Made by a program: the position numbers and the translations under genes
In this document: positions 1 to 10,865 of the stretch, one piece after another
How positions within the stretch are numbered: the stretch's first letter is position 1
Layout: the number at the start of each line of letters is the position of its first letter
DNA from: Piscinibacter sp.
GTDB taxonomy: Bacteria; Pseudomonadota; Gammaproteobacteria; Burkholderiales; Burkholderiaceae_C
Length of the DNA stretch: 64,000 bases
Reading direction: 5' to 3'
NCBI GenBank assembly: GCA_017983795.1
Contig: JAGOAS010000004.1
Location: 1 to 64,000, forward strand
The notes under the pieces: model-generated
The model's database searches: none
What the model saw: the letters and a program-made list of their open reading frames with translations, nothing else
Told to the model about the DNA's origin: nothing

Positions 1-914
<914 letters not shown>

Positions 915-927
915 GGCGAGGCTGTCC

Positions 928-1584
<657 letters not shown>

Positions 1585-1595
1585 GCGCCGGCGGC

Positions 1596-2405
1596 TCAGT
1601 TCAGCCCGAGCACCGCGTCCATGCCGTACAGGCCCGTGGCACGCGAGGCGAGGAAGCGCGCCGCGCGCAGGCTGCCCTGCGCGAAGTTGGCGCGGCTGGT
1701 GGCCTGGTGGCGGATCTCGACGCGCTCGCCGGTGCCGGCGAACAGCACGGTGTGGTCGCCGACGATGTCGCCGCCGCGCACGGTGGCGAAGCCGATCGAC
1801 GAGGGATCGCGCTCGCCGGTGATGCCCTCGCGGGCGTAGACGGCGCAGTCCTTCAGGTCGCGGCCGACCGCGGCGGCCACCACCTCGCCCATCTTGAGCG
1901 CCGTGCCGCTGGGCGCGTCGACCTTGTGGCGGTGGTGGGCCTCGATGATCTCGATGTCGTAGCCCTCCTTGAGCGCGCGGGCGGCGACCTCGAGGACCTT
2001 GAGCACCACGTTCACGCCCACGCTCATGTTGGGCGCGAGCACGATGGCGTTGGCCTTGGCGTACTCGGCGATCTGCGCCTTCTGCGCATCGGTGAAGCCG
2101 GTGGTGCCGATCACCGCCTTCACGCCGAGTTCCTTGCAGGCCGCCAAGTGCGCCAGCGTGCCTTCGGGGCGCGTGAAGTCGATCAGCACCTGCGCGTCGG
2201 CCAGGCCGCTGCGCAGGTCGGAGGTGATGCTCACGCCGCTGGCCGCGCCGAGGAAGGCGCTGGCGTCCTGGCCGAGCGCCGGGCTGGCGGCGATGTCGAG
2301 CGCGCCGGCGAGCACCATGTCGCCGCTGCCGCGCACGGCCTCGATCAGCATGCGGCCCATGCGGCCGGACGCGCCGGCCACGGCGATGCGCAGCTTGGTG
2401 CTCAC
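1596..2405 (-). CDS. dapB: 4-hydroxy-tetrahydrodipicolinate reductase
   Basis: Cytoplasmic enzyme of the diaminopimelate/lysine pathway that reduces the DapA product with NAD(P)H. The 269-residue protein begins with the Rossmann motif [11 protein letters not shown]. It contains the catalytic block [20 protein letters not shown] and the C-terminal [12 protein letters not shown] region. The start is the GTG at 2405, which overlaps the bamE stop by four bases (GTGA), indicating translational coupling. Length and motifs are normal for DapB. Confidence 0.96.
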   Translation of the reverse strand: MSTKLRIAVAGASGRMGRMLIEAVRGSGDMVLAGALDIAASPALGQDASAFLGAASGVSITSDLRSGLADAQVLIDFTRPEGTLAHLAACKELGVKAVIGTTGFTDAQKAQIAEYAKANAIVLAPNMSVGVNVVLKVLEVAARALKEGYDIEIIEAHHRHKVDAPSGTALKMGEVVAAAVGRDLKDCAVYAREGITGERDPSSIGFATVRGGDIVGDHTVLFAGTGERVEIRHQATSRANFAQGSLRAARFLASRATGLYGMDAVLGLN

Positions 2406-2935
2406 TTGGCCGGCTCCAGCGGCGGATAGCTGCGCGTCGGGCCGATCGGCTCGGCGGCGGGGGCGGCCGGCTTCTCCGGCACCGGCAGGGCCTTGACCTG
2501 CTCCTCGGTGAGCGCCAGCGGCGGCGCCTTGCGCGAGGTCTTGAAGGTGTCGATCGAGGCGACGAACTCGCGCTCCTCGGGCAGCTCGGCGTTGCTGTCC
2601 ACGCTCTTGAGCGTCTCGCCCTCGAAGCGCGCGACGATGCGGCGCAGCTGCGGCTCGGCGCCCTGGCGCCGGATCGTGAAGACGTAGTCCCAGCGGTCGG
2701 CGTGGAAGGCGTCGGTGAGCAGCGGCGAGCCGAGCACGTCGCGCACCTGGGCGCGAGTCATGCCGGGCTTGACCAGCGCGAGCTGCTCCTTGGTGACCAC
2801 GTTGCCCTGCACCACCTCGACGCGGTAGGGGGTGATGACGCCGAAGATGTTGTCGGAGGACTGCAGCGAGGCGCAGCCCGAGACGGCGAGCGCGGCGGCC
2901 AGCAGGCAGGCCGGGCGGCGAAAGCGTGAGGGCAT
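2402..2935 (-). CDS. bamE: Outer membrane assembly lipoprotein BamE (SmpA)
   Basis: Small lipoprotein of the BAM complex that inserts beta-barrel proteins into the outer membrane. The N-terminal signal peptide ends in a lipobox (AVSGC, Cys about residue 21). The BamE core follows, with [20 protein letters not shown] and [18 protein letters not shown]. At 177 residues it is longer than the E. coli protein because of a proline/alanine-rich C-terminal tail after about residue 140, as often seen in Betaproteobacteria. It is divergently transcribed from fur and coupled to dapB. Confidence 0.93.
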   Translation of the reverse strand: MPSRFRRPACLLAAALAVSGCASLQSSDNIFGVITPYRVEVVQGNVVTKEQLALVKPGMTRAQVRDVLGSPLLTDAFHADRWDYVFTIRRQGAEPQLRRIVARFEGETLKSVDSNAELPEEREFVASIDTFKTSRKAPPLALTEEQVKALPVPEKPAAPAAEPIGPTRSYPPLEPAK

Positions 2936-3036
2936 GATGGCTTCTGGGGGCTGCGCGCCGAGGGCGGGGCAAGCTCGATATGATCGCTGGATTCTAGCGT
3001 TCGGCGTCGTCCAGGCCGACCTGCAAGCATGCTGCC
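2936..3036. promoter_or_regulatory. Divergent bamE/fur promoter region
   Basis: 101-base gap between oppositely oriented starts. On the plus strand TATGAT at 2979-2984 is a good -10 candidate for fur. On the minus strand TAGAAT (complement of 2991-2996) could serve bamE. No convincing -35 elements and no clear 19-base Fur-box palindrome were seen. The -10 assignments rest on reading only. Confidence 0.45.
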
Positions 3037-3465
3037 ATGACCCACGCCGAAGAGCTCAAGAACAGCGGCCTGAAGGCCACCCTGCCGCGCCTCAAGGTGC
3101 TCGAGGTCTTCCAGAAGAGCTCGCAGCGCCACATGAGCGCGGAGGATGTCTACAAGCACCTCCTCGCCGAGGGCGCCGACGTCGGCCTCGCCACCGTCTA
3201 CCGCGTGCTGATGCAGTTCGAGCAGGCCGGCATCCTCTCGCGCAACCACTTCGAGGCCGGCAAGGCGGTGTTCGAGCTCAACGAGGGCAAGCACCACGAC
3301 CACCTCGTCTGCCTGGACTGCGGCCGCGTCGAGGAGTTCTTCGACCCCGAGATCGAGAAGCGCCAGCGCGCGGTGGCGCAGGCGCGCGGCTTCGAGCTGC
3401 AGGAACACTCGCTGGCGCTGTACGCCGCCTGCACCAAGAAGCACTGCCCGCACCGCGGCAAGTAG
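3037..3465 (+). CDS. fur: Ferric uptake regulator Fur
   Basis: 142-residue DNA-binding metalloregulator that represses iron-uptake genes when loaded with Fe2+. It has an N-terminal winged helix ([20 protein letters not shown], then [18 protein letters not shown]). The dimerisation domain has the histidine cluster [17 protein letters not shown], the CxxC pair, and a C-terminal cysteine/histidine ending [11 protein letters not shown]. Length and motifs are standard. It is divergent from bamE and converges with hprK across a two-base gap, so no terminator fits between them. Confidence 0.97.
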   Translation: MTHAEELKNSGLKATLPRLKVLEVFQKSSQRHMSAEDVYKHLLAEGADVGLATVYRVLMQFEQAGILSRNHFEAGKAVFELNEGKHHDHLVCLDCGRVEEFFDPEIEKRQRAVAQARGFELQEHSLALYAACTKKHCPHRGK

Positions 3466-3467
3466 AA

Positions 3468-4421
3468 CTACTCCGAGGTCTTCTGCATCGCGCGCTGGTG
3501 GCGCTCGATGAACTCCTGGTAGGTGTCGATGCCGCGCAGCTGCAGGATGGTGTTGCGCACCGCGGCCTCCACCAGCACCGCGAGGTTGCGGCCGGCGTCC
3601 ACTGCGATCACCGCCTTGCGCACCTGCACGCCGAGGATGTCCTCGTACAGCGGCTCGTAGGGCAGGCGCTCGAACTCGCGGTCCATCGTCTCCTTGCGCA
3701 CCAGGTGGACGATCAGCTTCAGGCGCATCTTCCGCCGCACCGCCGTCTCGCCGAAGATCGCCTTGATGTCCAGGAGGCCGATGCCGCGCACCTCGAGCAG
3801 GTTGAGCAGCAGCTCGGGGCAGCGCCCCTCCAGCGCGGTCTGCGAGACGCGGAACAGGTCGACCGCGTCGTCGGCCACCAGGCCGTGGCCGCGCGAGATC
3901 AATTCCAGCCCGAGTTCGCTCTTGCCCAGGCCCGATTCGCCGGTGAGCAGCACGCCCAGGCCGAGGATGTCCATGAATACGCCGTGGCGCGTGGTGCGCT
4001 CGGCGAAATGCTGGCTGAGGTAGCCGCGCACCACGTCGATCACGTGGCCGGCCGACTCGGCGGTGGCGAACAGCGGGATGTCGGCGCGGTCGCACATCGC
4101 CACCAGCTTGTCGGGCGCGACCTGCGCGTCGGCGACGATCAGCACCGGCGGCTCGAGCGTGACGATGCGCGAGATGCGGCGCTCGGCCACGTCCGGCGTG
4201 GCGTCGCTCAGGTAGGCCACCTCGCGGCGGCCGACGATCTGCACCCGGTAGGGGTGGATGTAGTTCAGGTAGCCGACCAGGTCGGCGGCCGACTGCGCGT
4301 TGCGCACCGCGGCCTCGTCGAAGCGCCGCTCCGGGTGCGCATGGCCGGCGATCCATTCCCACTGCAGCGCGGGGCGGTGCTCCTCGAAGAGTGCCTCGGC
4401 GCTGATGACGGTGGGCTTCAC
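3468..4421 (-). CDS. hprK: HPr kinase/phosphorylase
   Basis: 317-residue bifunctional enzyme that phosphorylates and dephosphorylates HPr on serine. The C-terminal kinase half contains the P-loop [19 protein letters not shown], the following acidic VADDAVDLF segment, and the HprK signature near [10 protein letters not shown]. The N-terminal half is the Mur-like domain. It follows ptsN by seven bases. In Proteobacteria this pair belongs to the nitrogen-PTS regulatory branch rather than sugar transport. Confidence 0.95.
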   Translation of the reverse strand: MKPTVISAEALFEEHRPALQWEWIAGHAHPERRFDEAAVRNAQSAADLVGYLNYIHPYRVQIVGRREVAYLSDATPDVAERRISRIVTLEPPVLIVADAQVAPDKLVAMCDRADIPLFATAESAGHVIDVVRGYLSQHFAERTTRHGVFMDILGLGVLLTGESGLGKSELGLELISRGHGLVADDAVDLFRVSQTALEGRCPELLLNLLEVRGIGLLDIKAIFGETAVRRKMRLKLIVHLVRKETMDREFERLPYEPLYEDILGVQVRKAVIAVDAGRNLAVLVEAAVRNTILQLRGIDTYQEFIERHQRAMQKTSE

Positions 4422-4428
4422 AGGCTGC

Positions 4429-4899
4429 TCAGGCCACCGACTTGAGCGGTTCCCAGTTGGCGATCAGCTCATGCACCTTGGCGGCGTCGGGCTCGGTCTT
4501 GAGGCGCTCGCGCAGCTCGCGGTCGGAGAGCATCTCGGCGATCTCGGAGAGGATCTCGAGGTGGCGCTGCGTCGCGGCCTCGGGCACGAGCAGGAAGATC
4601 AGCAGCAGCACCGGCTCGTCGTCCGGCGCGTCGAAGGGAATCGGCTGCTGCACGCGGATCACCGCCGCCAGCGGATTCTTCAGGCCCTTGATGCGGCCGT
4701 GCGGAATCGCCACCGCGTGGCCCAGGCCCGTCGAGCCCAGGCGTTCGCGCGCGAACAGGTTGTCGGCCACGATGGCGCGGGCGATGGCGTGCTGGTTCTC
4801 GAACAGCAGGCCCGCCTGCTCGAAGACGCGCTTCTTGCTGGTGGCGTCCACGTCCACGAGCACGTTGCTGGCGGGCAGGATGGCGGCGAGGCGGTTCAT
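4429..4899 (-). CDS. ptsN: Nitrogen-PTS EIIA component (EIIA-Ntr)
   Basis: 156-residue phosphocarrier of the PTS-Ntr chain. The phosphorylated histidine is H67 in [14 protein letters not shown]. The N-terminus [20 protein letters not shown] is typical. The ATG at 4899 was chosen because the family alignment starts there; the frame stays open upstream but reads as non-homologous sequence. It is coupled to hprK. A terminator-like hairpin separates it from hpf, so its promoter should lie between about 4900 and 5090. Confidence 0.94.
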   Translation of the reverse strand: MNRLAAILPASNVLVDVDATSKKRVFEQAGLLFENQHAIARAIVADNLFARERLGSTGLGHAVAIPHGRIKGLKNPLAAVIRVQQPIPFDAPDDEPVLLLIFLLVPEAATQRHLEILSEIAEMLSDRELRERLKTEPDAAKVHELIANWEPLKSVA

Positions 4900-5090
4900 C
4901 GGTGATTCGTGTGACCCCCGGGGCTCGTGGCCGCGGCAGCCGCGTGGCAATGCAGGTGGCGGAATTATGAAGTCGCGTGCCTGGGCTGTAAGGACCCTTG
5001 TCGCGCGAAGGGCATCATTCTGCGCCTGCTGCTGCGTCGCAGCAACGCGGCACAACCCCCGGGACACGGGCGCCGCCCCGCCGGCCCACG

Positions 5091-5114
5091 AAAAAGCGGC
5101 CCCGCAGGGCCGCT
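5091..5114 (-). terminator. Rho-independent terminator downstream of hpf
   Basis: AGCGGCCC (5095-5102), loop CGCA, GGGCCGCT (5107-5114). Read on the minus strand the 8-bp GC-rich stem is followed by a run of T (A5091-A5095 on the plus strand). It lies 24 bases past the hpf stop codon, well placed to end hpf transcription before ptsN. Confidence 0.85.
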
Positions 5115-5137
5115 CGTTTCCGGGGAGGGGAAATACC

Positions 5138-5479
5138 TCAGGACGCCGACTGCTCGATGCGCTTGCCGGCGGTGTGGTGATGGTCCTGCAGCTTGTCCTT
5201 GTGGCGGCAGACCTGCCGGTCCAGCTTGTCCATCAGCATGTCGATGGCGGCATAGAGATCCTCGTGCGACTGCTCCACGAAGATGTCCTTGCCCTTCACG
5301 TGAACGGTCACCTCGGCCTTCTGGCGGCGCTCCTTCTCCTTCAGCTTCTCGACTGACAACAGCACGCTGATGTCCACCACCTGGTCGAAATGTCGCGTGA
5401 CGCGATCAAGCTTTGTGAGCACGTACTCTCGCAAGGCCGGCGTCACTTCGAGATGGTGACCGCTGATCGTCAGGTTCAT
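5138..5479 (-). CDS. hpf: Ribosome hibernation-promoting factor, short form
   Basis: 113-residue sigma-54 modulation/RaiA-family protein. It binds the 30S decoding region in stationary phase and favours inactive 100S ribosomes. It begins [20 protein letters not shown] and has the basic [26 protein letters not shown] region and ending typical of short HPF. In many Proteobacteria rpoN lies directly upstream; here the upstream neighbour is a divergent signalling operon instead. It has its own terminator. Confidence 0.93.
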   Translation of the reverse strand: MNLTISGHHLEVTPALREYVLTKLDRVTRHFDQVVDISVLLSVEKLKEKERRQKAEVTVHVKGKDIFVEQSHEDLYAAIDMLMDKLDRQVCRHKDKLQDHHHTAGKRIEQSAS

Positions 5480-5750
5480 AGGGACTACTCCTTTGGCAGG
5501 GGTGGGGAAAGCGGGAGGAGGGGGAGGCGGGGCGAAGGGCGGGCCGGAGGGGCGCTCGACATGGGTCGTTCAAAACCAGTTTGCCCCCGATCCAGGGTGC
5601 TGGCAAGCCGAGGGCCGGCTGTCGCGGCCGCCTGTCTTCCCCGGGCCTTCCAGGCTGGCCGCGAGCGTGACGAAGGGCACAAAACCAGGCTGGGTCCGAA
5701 GTGGAATCAAATGCTAAAAATGATTACAGTGCGTATACGGAGTCGACAAA

Positions 5751-6863
5751 ATGCACGCAACACTATCGGAGCTGCTGGAAAATCTGCAAACAGGGATGTT
5801 GTGGCTGTCCCGTGATGGCCTCGTCCGATTCGCCAACACCCAGGCCGTCGCCAAGCTGCGGCTGAACGCGGGCTCGCGCGTGCAGGAGCCCACGCTGGTC
5901 AACGCCGTCAACGGCACGGTGCTCGAGCAGAGTGCGCGCGTGGTGACGATCGCCGGCCACCCGGCGAGCCCCGGCGCGCCGGTGCCCGAGCTGCGCTGCA
6001 AGGTGCTGCCGGGGCTGTCGCGCGACGACGCGATGGTGCTGGTCGCCGACAGCGCCGACGAGCATGCCGACGTCGGCTTCGACAATCTGATGATGATGCT
6101 GCGCTCCGACCTGCGCGACCCGCTGCACCGGGTCGGCCAGGCGCTGGGCATGGCGCGCCACGAGCGCGATGCGCATGCGCTGGACGCGCTGTGCGACCAG
6201 GTCGACGAGCTCACGCAGGTGCTCGACCGGCTGATCGACCTGGCCTCGGTGTGGGGCAGCGAATCGCTGGCGGCCAACGACCGCATCGAGCTGTGGCCGC
6301 TGCTGCAGCAGGCCTGGGCGCGCGTCGAGCCGCTGGCGCGCGCGCGCAACCTGAAGGCGCGCTTCACCGCCCAGGGCCCGAAGTCGCAGCTGGCGGCGAT
6401 CTACGGCAGCGAGCCCTGGCTGCTGCGCGTATTCGTCGAGTGCCTGGAGGCGGCCATCCGTGCCGCGCGGCCCGGCGGCATGCTCGACATCGAGCACCGC
6501 CAGATGGGGCCGCGTGCGCTGGTCGTGCTGCGCGACAGCGGCGCCTTCGTCGCCGCGCGCGCCGGGGCCACGCCGATGGAAAGCGGCGCGCCGCGCACGA
6601 ACGCCGGCACGAGCGCGGCGCGCCTCGCCTCACGCGATCTGATCGGCCTGAAGCTGTGCCAGCAGATCGTCGCCCAGCACGGCGGCCAGCTGCGCGAGGA
6701 GCACGACGACGGCCAGCGCAACTTCCTGATCGACCTGCCCACCGGCGCGCCGTTCCGCACCGAGGTCAGCGCGGCGGACATCGCGCAGGCGCAGGCCTAC
6801 GCGCGCGACCTTGCCGCGCTGATGGCGCGGCGCCGCGACAGCCGGCCTGCCACGACCGCCTGA
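5751..6863 (+). CDS. Degenerate PAS/histidine-kinase-like protein
   Basis: 370-residue cytoplasmic protein, first gene of a signalling operon. The N-terminus (residues 1-95) resembles a PAS domain (LLENLQTGMLWLSRDGLVRFANTQA). Residues 105-165 look like a HisKA dimerisation helix pair, but the expected H-box reads LRSDLRDPLHRVG, with no phospho-accepting histidine at the usual place. Residues 215-330 look like a remnant HATPase domain: the N-box asparagine is missing (VFVECLEAAIRAA), while a late GLKLCQQIVAQHGGQL segment remains. It may be a pseudokinase acting as a scaffold or regulator. TAAAAAT at 5713-5719 and GGAG at 5739-5742 are plausible promoter and ribosome-binding elements. Confidence 0.72.
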   Translation: MHATLSELLENLQTGMLWLSRDGLVRFANTQAVAKLRLNAGSRVQEPTLVNAVNGTVLEQSARVVTIAGHPASPGAPVPELRCKVLPGLSRDDAMVLVADSADEHADVGFDNLMMMLRSDLRDPLHRVGQALGMARHERDAHALDALCDQVDELTQVLDRLIDLASVWGSESLAANDRIELWPLLQQAWARVEPLARARNLKARFTAQGPKSQLAAIYGSEPWLLRVFVECLEAAIRAARPGGMLDIEHRQMGPRALVVLRDSGAFVAARAGATPMESGAPRTNAGTSAARLASRDLIGLKLCQQIVAQHGGQLREEHDDGQRNFLIDLPTGAPFRTEVSAADIAQAQAYARDLAALMARRRDSRPATTA

Positions 6864-6886
6864 ATCCCCCCTGAGAGGAGCCCCCG

Positions 6887-7258
6887 ATGAAGAAGATCCT
6901 GATCGTCGAAGACCAGCCCGACATCCGCAAACTGATCCGCATGACGCTGGAGTTCGAGGACTACGAAATCCACGAGGCCGCCGACGGCGCCTTCGGCCTG
7001 CGCATGGCTTCGGCCGTCGGCCCCGACCTGGTGCTGCTCGACGTGATGATGCCCGGCGAGCTCGACGGGCTGCAGGTCTGCCAGCGCATCAAGTCCGACC
7101 CGCGGCTCGCGCACATCAAGGTGGTGCTGCTGACCGCGCGCGGCCAGGCGCGCGACCGCGAGGCCGGGCAGCAGTCGGGCGCCGACGACTACCTCGTCAA
7201 GCCCTTCAGCCCGCTGCAGCTGATCGAGACCATCGAGCGCCTGGTCGCGGTGGCCTGA
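6887..7258 (+). CDS. Single-domain CheY-like response regulator
   Basis: 123-residue stand-alone receiver. The acidic pocket (VEDQPD) and phospho-acceptor aspartate at about residue 52 (VLLDVMMPGELDGLQ) are present, as are the Thr (VLLTARG) and Lys (LVKPFSP) of the active site. There is no output domain. It starts 23 bases after the degenerate kinase gene with a GAGGAG ribosome-binding site, and lies 31 bases before the HD-GYP gene. The order suggests it relays phosphate from the LOV kinase to the HD-GYP enzyme, a split version of an RpfG-like protein. That link is inferred. Confidence 0.88.
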   Translation: MKKILIVEDQPDIRKLIRMTLEFEDYEIHEAADGAFGLRMASAVGPDLVLLDVMMPGELDGLQVCQRIKSDPRLAHIKVVLLTARGQARDREAGQQSGADDYLVKPFSPLQLIETIERLVAVA

Positions 7259-7289
7259 GGCCCGTCGCGCCCGCCCTCGAAAGAGCTCC

Positions 7290-8081
7290 ATGCCCACGAT
7301 CATCGACGCCGACAGTGACTACGCGCCGCTGGGCCTGGCCGACCGGGCCATGGCCCAGGCCCAGCTCGAGCGCGTGACCGCCGACTTCGGGCGCATGTAC
7401 CGCGAGCGCAACGAGGCGCTGCGGGCGCTGGCGCGCGCGCACCACGAGGCGCTGCTGCGCCTGTCGATCGCCGCCGAGTTCCGCGACGACGACACCGGCA
7501 CGCACATCGTGCGCATGGGCTTCCTCGCCGAGGCGCTGGCGCTGGCGATGGGCCAGAGCCCGCCGTGGGCGCGCCTGCTGCGCATGGCCGCGCCCATGCA
7601 CGACGTGGGCAAGATCGGCGTGCCCGACAACGTGCTCAAGAAGCCCGGCCCGCTGACGCCCGAGGAGCGTGCGGTGATGAACCGCCACGCCGCGATGGGG
7701 GCCGAGATCCTCGGCGCCTCGGACGTGCCGCTGTTCCGCCTCGCCAGCGAGGTGGCGCTGTCGCACCACGAACGTTTCGACGGCGCGGGCTACCCGCGCG
7801 GGCTGGCCGGCACCGACATCCCGCTGTCGGGCCGCATCGTCGCCGTGGTCGACTACTTCGATGCCCTGACGATGGACCGCTGCTACCGGCCCGCCATCGC
7901 CGACGACACCGCGCTGGCCATGCTCGAGCGCGAGCGCGGCCGCCTGTTCGACCCCGCCGTGGCGGATGCCTTCCTCGCCCGCGCCGACCAGATGGTGGCG
8001 CTGCGCGAGCGCATCAACCAACGCCGCCCGCAGTTCTCGGCGTTGATCGACGACGAAACGCTGTCCCTGTCGCTCGCCTGA
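7290..8081 (+). CDS. HD-GYP domain phosphodiesterase
   Basis: 263-residue protein with a complete HD-GYP domain, a family that hydrolyses cyclic di-GMP. An N-terminal helical stretch (about 20-55) precedes TGTHIVRMG. The metal-binding HD pair is at 104-105 (MHDVGKIGVPDNVLKK). The HHE motif and GYP at 167-169 (HHERFDGAGYPRGLAG) are intact, so it should be catalytically competent. No receiver is fused to it; the receiver is the preceding gene. Confidence 0.9.
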   Translation: MPTIIDADSDYAPLGLADRAMAQAQLERVTADFGRMYRERNEALRALARAHHEALLRLSIAAEFRDDDTGTHIVRMGFLAEALALAMGQSPPWARLLRMAAPMHDVGKIGVPDNVLKKPGPLTPEERAVMNRHAAMGAEILGASDVPLFRLASEVALSHHERFDGAGYPRGLAGTDIPLSGRIVAVVDYFDALTMDRCYRPAIADDTALAMLERERGRLFDPAVADAFLARADQMVALRERINQRRPQFSALIDDETLSLSLA

Positions 8082-8102
8082 GCGAAGCCGCCGGAGCCTG
8101 TC

Positions 8103-10697
8103 ATGACCGCATTCCTCCGCCGGCTGCCGCTAGCCGCCTGGCCGCGCCGCCTGCGCCACCAACTGCTGGTGCTGCTGGCCGGCGTGATGCTGGTGGCGAT
8201 GGGCGCGCTCTACGCGCTGTCCAGCCAGCGTGCCGCCGACGCGGGCCTGCAGGCCTCCACGCAGTGGGCGGTGGCGCTGGCGCGCGCCGCGGCCAGCGCC
8301 ACCGCGCCGCTGCTGGTGCGTTCCGACCAGGAGGGCATGGAGAAGGCGCTGCGCGACATCGCGCGCCTGCCCGGCGTGCTGCGCATCGACGTGCGCGACC
8401 ACGCCGGCGTCGCGCTGCTGTCGCTGCGCGCGCTCGGCGACGGCAGCGTGGTCGCGCTCCACCTGCCGGCCGGCATGGCGCCGGCGCCCAGCGACGCCTC
8501 GGCGCGCGTGCGGCCGGTTCAGGTCGGCGGCATCGAGGCCCTGCAGGTCTGGCTGCCGGTCGATCCCATCATGCCGCTCGGCCAGGTCGGCGTGCTGTTC
8601 AGCCAGGACGGCGAGCGCGAGCAGCTGCTGCGCCTGCAGCGCGAGCTGTTCCTCGCCATCGCCCTGGTGGGAGCGCTGACCATCGGCGGCGTCTATGCCT
8701 TCATGCTGCGCTCGCTCGCGCCGCTGCAGCGCGTGGTGCGCTTCTCGCGCGATCTCGGCCAGAACATCGGCCGCACGCTGCACGAGAAGAGCGGCAGCCG
8801 GGAGGTGGCCGAGCTGACCGAGGCGCTCAACCACGCCTCGCGCACGCTGCAGCAGCAGCTGGTGGCCATGCGCGACGGCGAGGCGCGCGTGCACTCGCTG
8901 CTCGACGCCACGCCCGACGCCATCCTCGCCCTGGACGGCCAGGCGCGCATCACCATGATCAACCCCGCGGCCACCAGCATCTTCGGCGTCGAGCCGGCGC
9001 AGGCGCTCGGCCAGCCGCTGCAGATGCTGCTGCCGCAGATGGACCTCGCCGAGCTCGAGCGCATCACCAGCGAAGGCATGCTGATCCGCGCCAGCCGCCT
9101 GGCGCGCCTCGAATCGAGCGCGCTGCGCCGCGACGCGACCGAGTTCCCGGTCGAGGTGGCGATCTCGCGCGTCGAGGACGAGCGCGGCACGCGCTTCACC
9201 TGCGTGGTGCGCGACGTCACCGACCAGCGCTGGATCGACTCCATGCTGCGCCTGTACAACCGCGCGCTCGAATGCGCCACCAGCGGCGTGGTGATCATCG
9301 ACGTGCGCACGCCCGGCCATCCGGTCTTCTACGCCAACCCGGCCTTCGAGAGGATCACCGGCTACGCGGCCGGCGAGGTGATCGGGCGCAACTGCAGCTT
9401 CCTGCAGGGCGAGGACCGCGAGCAGCCCGAGATCGCGGTGCTGCGCGAGGCGGTGCGCCGCGGCGAGGCGGCCACCGTGGTGCTGCGCAACTACCGCAAG
9501 GACGGCACGCTGTTCTTCAACGAGCTGGCCATCGCGCCGGTGGCCAGCCCGGACGGCGAGCTCACGCACTACGTCGGCGTGCAGTCGGACGTCACCGAGC
9601 GCGAGCGCGCCCGCTTCGCGCTGGCCGAGCGCAGCGCACGCCTGAACGCGGTGTTCGACCTCAGCCCGGACGGCTTCGTGGTGTTCGACCGCGAAGGCCA
9701 GATGGTCTACTGCAACCAGGCCTTCGTGCAGATGACCGGCTGGGACGCCGGCCTGGCCTGCGACCTGAGCGGTTTCGACCGCCGCTTCGGCGCGCTGTGC
9801 AGCACCGCGCAGGCCTACGCGCCGGTGGCCGCGGCGGCCGGCGAGGCGGGCACGCACGCCGACACGCTCGAGCTGGTCCGCCCCGAGCGGCGCGTGCTGG
9901 CCCGGCTGGCGCGCCTGAACCTGGGCGGCCACGGCGAATCGATCCTCTACTTCCGCGACGTGACGCACGAGACCGAGGTCGACCGCATGAAGAGCGAGTT
10001 CCTGACCACCGCCGCGCACGAGCTGCGCACGCCGATGGCCAGCATCTTCGGCTTCGCCGAGCTGATGCTGGCGCGGCCGGTGCCGCCGGAGCGCCAGCGC
10101 GACGTGCTGGAGACCATCCACCGCCAGGCCGCGCTGCTCATCAACATGGTCAACGAGCTGCTCGACCTCGCCCGCATCGAGGCGCGCCAGGGCAAGGACT
10201 TCCGCATCACCGAGCACGGCCTCGGGCCGCTGATCGAGGAGACGGTGGGCGCGCTGATGGTGCACGGCGACCCGCGCCGCGTCGAGGCCTGGGTGAGCCA
10301 CGCCGACGCGCGCGTGATGGTCGATGCCGACAAGACGCGCCAGGCGCTCACCAACGTGCTGTCCAACGCCTACAAGTACTCGCCGCAGGGCGGGCCGATC
10401 CGGCTGCACACGCTGGAGCGGGCGTTCGACGGGGTGGCGCACGTCGGCGTGGCCGTCACCGATTCGGGCATCGGCATGACGCCGGCGCAGAAGGCGCGCC
10501 TGTTCGAGCGCTTCTACCGCGCCGACCCTTCGGGCAACATCCCGGGCACCGGGCTGGGCATGAGCCTGGTGCACGAGATCATGGAGCTGCAGGGCGGCCG
10601 CATCGAGGTCGACAGCGAGCCGGGCATCGGCACCCGCGTGACGCTGTGGTTCCCGCTCGCCGAGCTGCCGCGCCTGGCCACGGCCGGCGCAGCGTGA
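8103..10697 (+). CDS. Membrane histidine kinase with PAS and LOV (blue-light) domains
   Basis: 864-residue hybrid sensor. Transmembrane helices near residues 20-42 and 185-205 flank a periplasmic domain. A cytoplasmic PAS domain follows at about 260-375 (LLDATPDAILALDGQARITM). Residues 385-500 match a LOV domain: GRNCSFLQGEDRE carries the flavin-reactive cysteine (Cys431), and NYRKDGTLFFNELAIAPV carries the flavin-contacting asparagines. The usual NCRFLQ arginine is serine here. A third PAS (about 510-620) precedes HisKA with the phospho-histidine at 639 (AAHELRTPM) and a complete HATPase (NVLSNAYKYSP, DSGIGMTP, GTGLGMSL). It probably feeds the receiver two genes upstream. Confidence 0.88.
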   Translation: MTAFLRRLPLAAWPRRLRHQLLVLLAGVMLVAMGALYALSSQRAADAGLQASTQWAVALARAAASATAPLLVRSDQEGMEKALRDIARLPGVLRIDVRDHAGVALLSLRALGDGSVVALHLPAGMAPAPSDASARVRPVQVGGIEALQVWLPVDPIMPLGQVGVLFSQDGEREQLLRLQRELFLAIALVGALTIGGVYAFMLRSLAPLQRVVRFSRDLGQNIGRTLHEKSGSREVAELTEALNHASRTLQQQLVAMRDGEARVHSLLDATPDAILALDGQARITMINPAATSIFGVEPAQALGQPLQMLLPQMDLAELERITSEGMLIRASRLARLESSALRRDATEFPVEVAISRVEDERGTRFTCVVRDVTDQRWIDSMLRLYNRALECATSGVVIIDVRTPGHPVFYANPAFERITGYAAGEVIGRNCSFLQGEDREQPEIAVLREAVRRGEAATVVLRNYRKDGTLFFNELAIAPVASPDGELTHYVGVQSDVTERERARFALAERSARLNAVFDLSPDGFVVFDREGQMVYCNQAFVQMTGWDAGLACDLSGFDRRFGALCSTAQAYAPVAAAAGEAGTHADTLELVRPERRVLARLARLNLGGHGESILYFRDVTHETEVDRMKSEFLTTAAHELRTPMASIFGFAELMLARPVPPERQRDVLETIHRQAALLINMVNELLDLARIEARQGKDFRITEHGLGPLIEETVGALMVHGDPRRVEAWVSHADARVMVDADKTRQALTNVLSNAYKYSPQGGPIRLHTLERAFDGVAHVGVAVTDSGIGMTPAQKARLFERFYRADPSGNIPGTGLGMSLVHEIMELQGGRIEVDSEPGIGTRVTLWFPLAELPRLATAGAA

Positions 10698-10865
10698 TGC
10701 GATAATTTCCTGATCGCACTTTTGCGGAGTTCGACTTGGACGTGCCCCCTTCTCGGTGACCGTCCGCTCCACGCAGGCCCGGCGCCCCTTGCCCGGCCCT
10801 GCCCGGGGCGAGGCGGCGACGAGGATTCCACCCGACGCTTTCCCCCGGGCCATGCTGGAGCCCCC

